A DNA stretch of 20,913 bases, taken from a virus. The position numbers and the translations under genes were made by a program. The stretch is from the IMG/VR virus record IMGVR_UViG_3300032046_000261, positions 1 through 20,913 of that record; one strand, given 5' to 3'. The stretch's first letter is position 1. Each line of letters starts with the position of its first letter. The notes under the pieces were generated by a model that searched no databases, was not told the origin of the DNA, and saw only the letters and a program-made list of their open reading frames with translations. This document shows, in pieces, positions 20,578-20,913 of this stretch.

Positions 20578-20913
20578 AGGAAATGCATGGGAATTAGAAG
20601 TAGCTAAATTCCTATCAGAAACCTATAACGAATCATTCTTACGTGTGCCGAGTAGCGGTGCATTTGTGGGTGGTAAAAATAACTTCAGAAAAACAACAAT
20701 TGACAAGGCTCAACTGCAAAGTAAGAAGGGCGATATACACCCGCCAATGGGGTGGAATCACTTTAACTTAGAGTGTAAGAGTTATGCCGACTTTCCGTTT
20801 CACCAGCTTTGGTATGCGGATGTGAAAATCCTCGACTCCTGGATTGCACAGCAAAAGGAAGTCGAGGATGAGGGAGACTTGAACTTAATTCTTATTAAGA
20901 TATCTCGGAAAGA
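20555..20913 (+). CDS. PD-(D/E)XK nuclease, Holliday-resolvase-like, 3' end outside window
   Basis: 119 codons visible. The N-terminus SRSKAKGNAWELEVAKFL (E13/E15 in the first helix), then VPSSGAFVGG, KKGDIHPP (D60) and FNLECKSY (E73, K75) fit the PD-(D/E)XK nuclease pattern: helix Glu, Asp, then E-x-K on the next strand. This arrangement is typical of archaeal Hjc-like resolvases and phage VRR/Hjc-type nucleases. Likely substrates are branched or recombining DNA; the exact role is inferred. The ATG is preceded by AAAGGAG lying inside the HNH gene, so translation depends on the HNH transcript and its late promoter. The C-terminus is not seen. Confidence 0.75.
   Translation, partial: MPSRSKAKGNAWELEVAKFLSETYNESFLRVPSSGAFVGGKNNFRKTTIDKAQLQSKKGDIHPPMGWNHFNLECKSYADFPFHQLWYADVKILDSWIAQQKEVEDEGDLNLILIKISRK

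Overview
The window is a late-gene segment of a T4-like myovirus (tailed phage with a contractile tail), probably from an environmental genome of which this is an internal piece. The evidence is the T4-type head block in T4 order on the minus strand: portal gp20, two small genes, an acidic gp68-like core protein, prohead protease gp21, scaffold gp22 and major capsid protein gp23. A gp26-like baseplate/tail-assembly gene and many copies of a T4-type late promoter motif also support this. The sequence is AT-rich, genes are tightly packed, and I see no tRNA. The host cannot be named from this sequence.

Layout, left to right. Positions 1-5190 hold three tail-fibre genes on the minus strand, the first cut by the window edge. 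They are built from shared modules; two have the same C-terminal domain. Positions 5260-7140 (minus) hold a PKD-domain protein with 18-residue repeats and two small virion-type proteins. Positions 7141-8050 hold a free-standing HNH homing endonuclease gene (plus strand) inserted at the 3' end of gene 23, with a relic of the gene 23 end on its far side. Positions 8048-16787 (minus) are the head block, led by a large tape-measure-like gene. Positions 16788-16869 are a short divergent region with two late promoters that face each other. Positions 16870-18530 (plus) hold gp26, a -1 frame extension with no start codon of its own, and an unrecognised 191-residue gene. Positions 18531-19181 have no convincing gene but many short hairpins. 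Positions 19182-20913 hold a GH108-type lysozyme (minus), a second HNH endonuclease (plus) and the start of a PD-(D/E)XK nuclease (plus).

How it works together: gp22, the gp68-like protein and probably the small neighbours form the prohead core on the gp20 portal. gp21 then cleaves core and capsid proteins as gp23 matures. The gp26 and gp26-51 products would act as chaperones for the tape measure. The fibres and PKD protein would bind the host surface, and the lysozyme would open the wall. Most transcription units start with TATAAATA or the variant TGATAAATA, consistent with late expression by a gp55/gp33-type sigma system encoded elsewhere.

The two strongest new observations are: (1) a canonical -1 frameshift signal (heptamer A AAT TTT plus a stem-loop) that would fuse gp26 to a downstream start-less frame; (2) the HNH insertion at gene 23, which appears to have brought a recoded copy of the last capsid codons and stranded the original end beyond the endonuclease gene.
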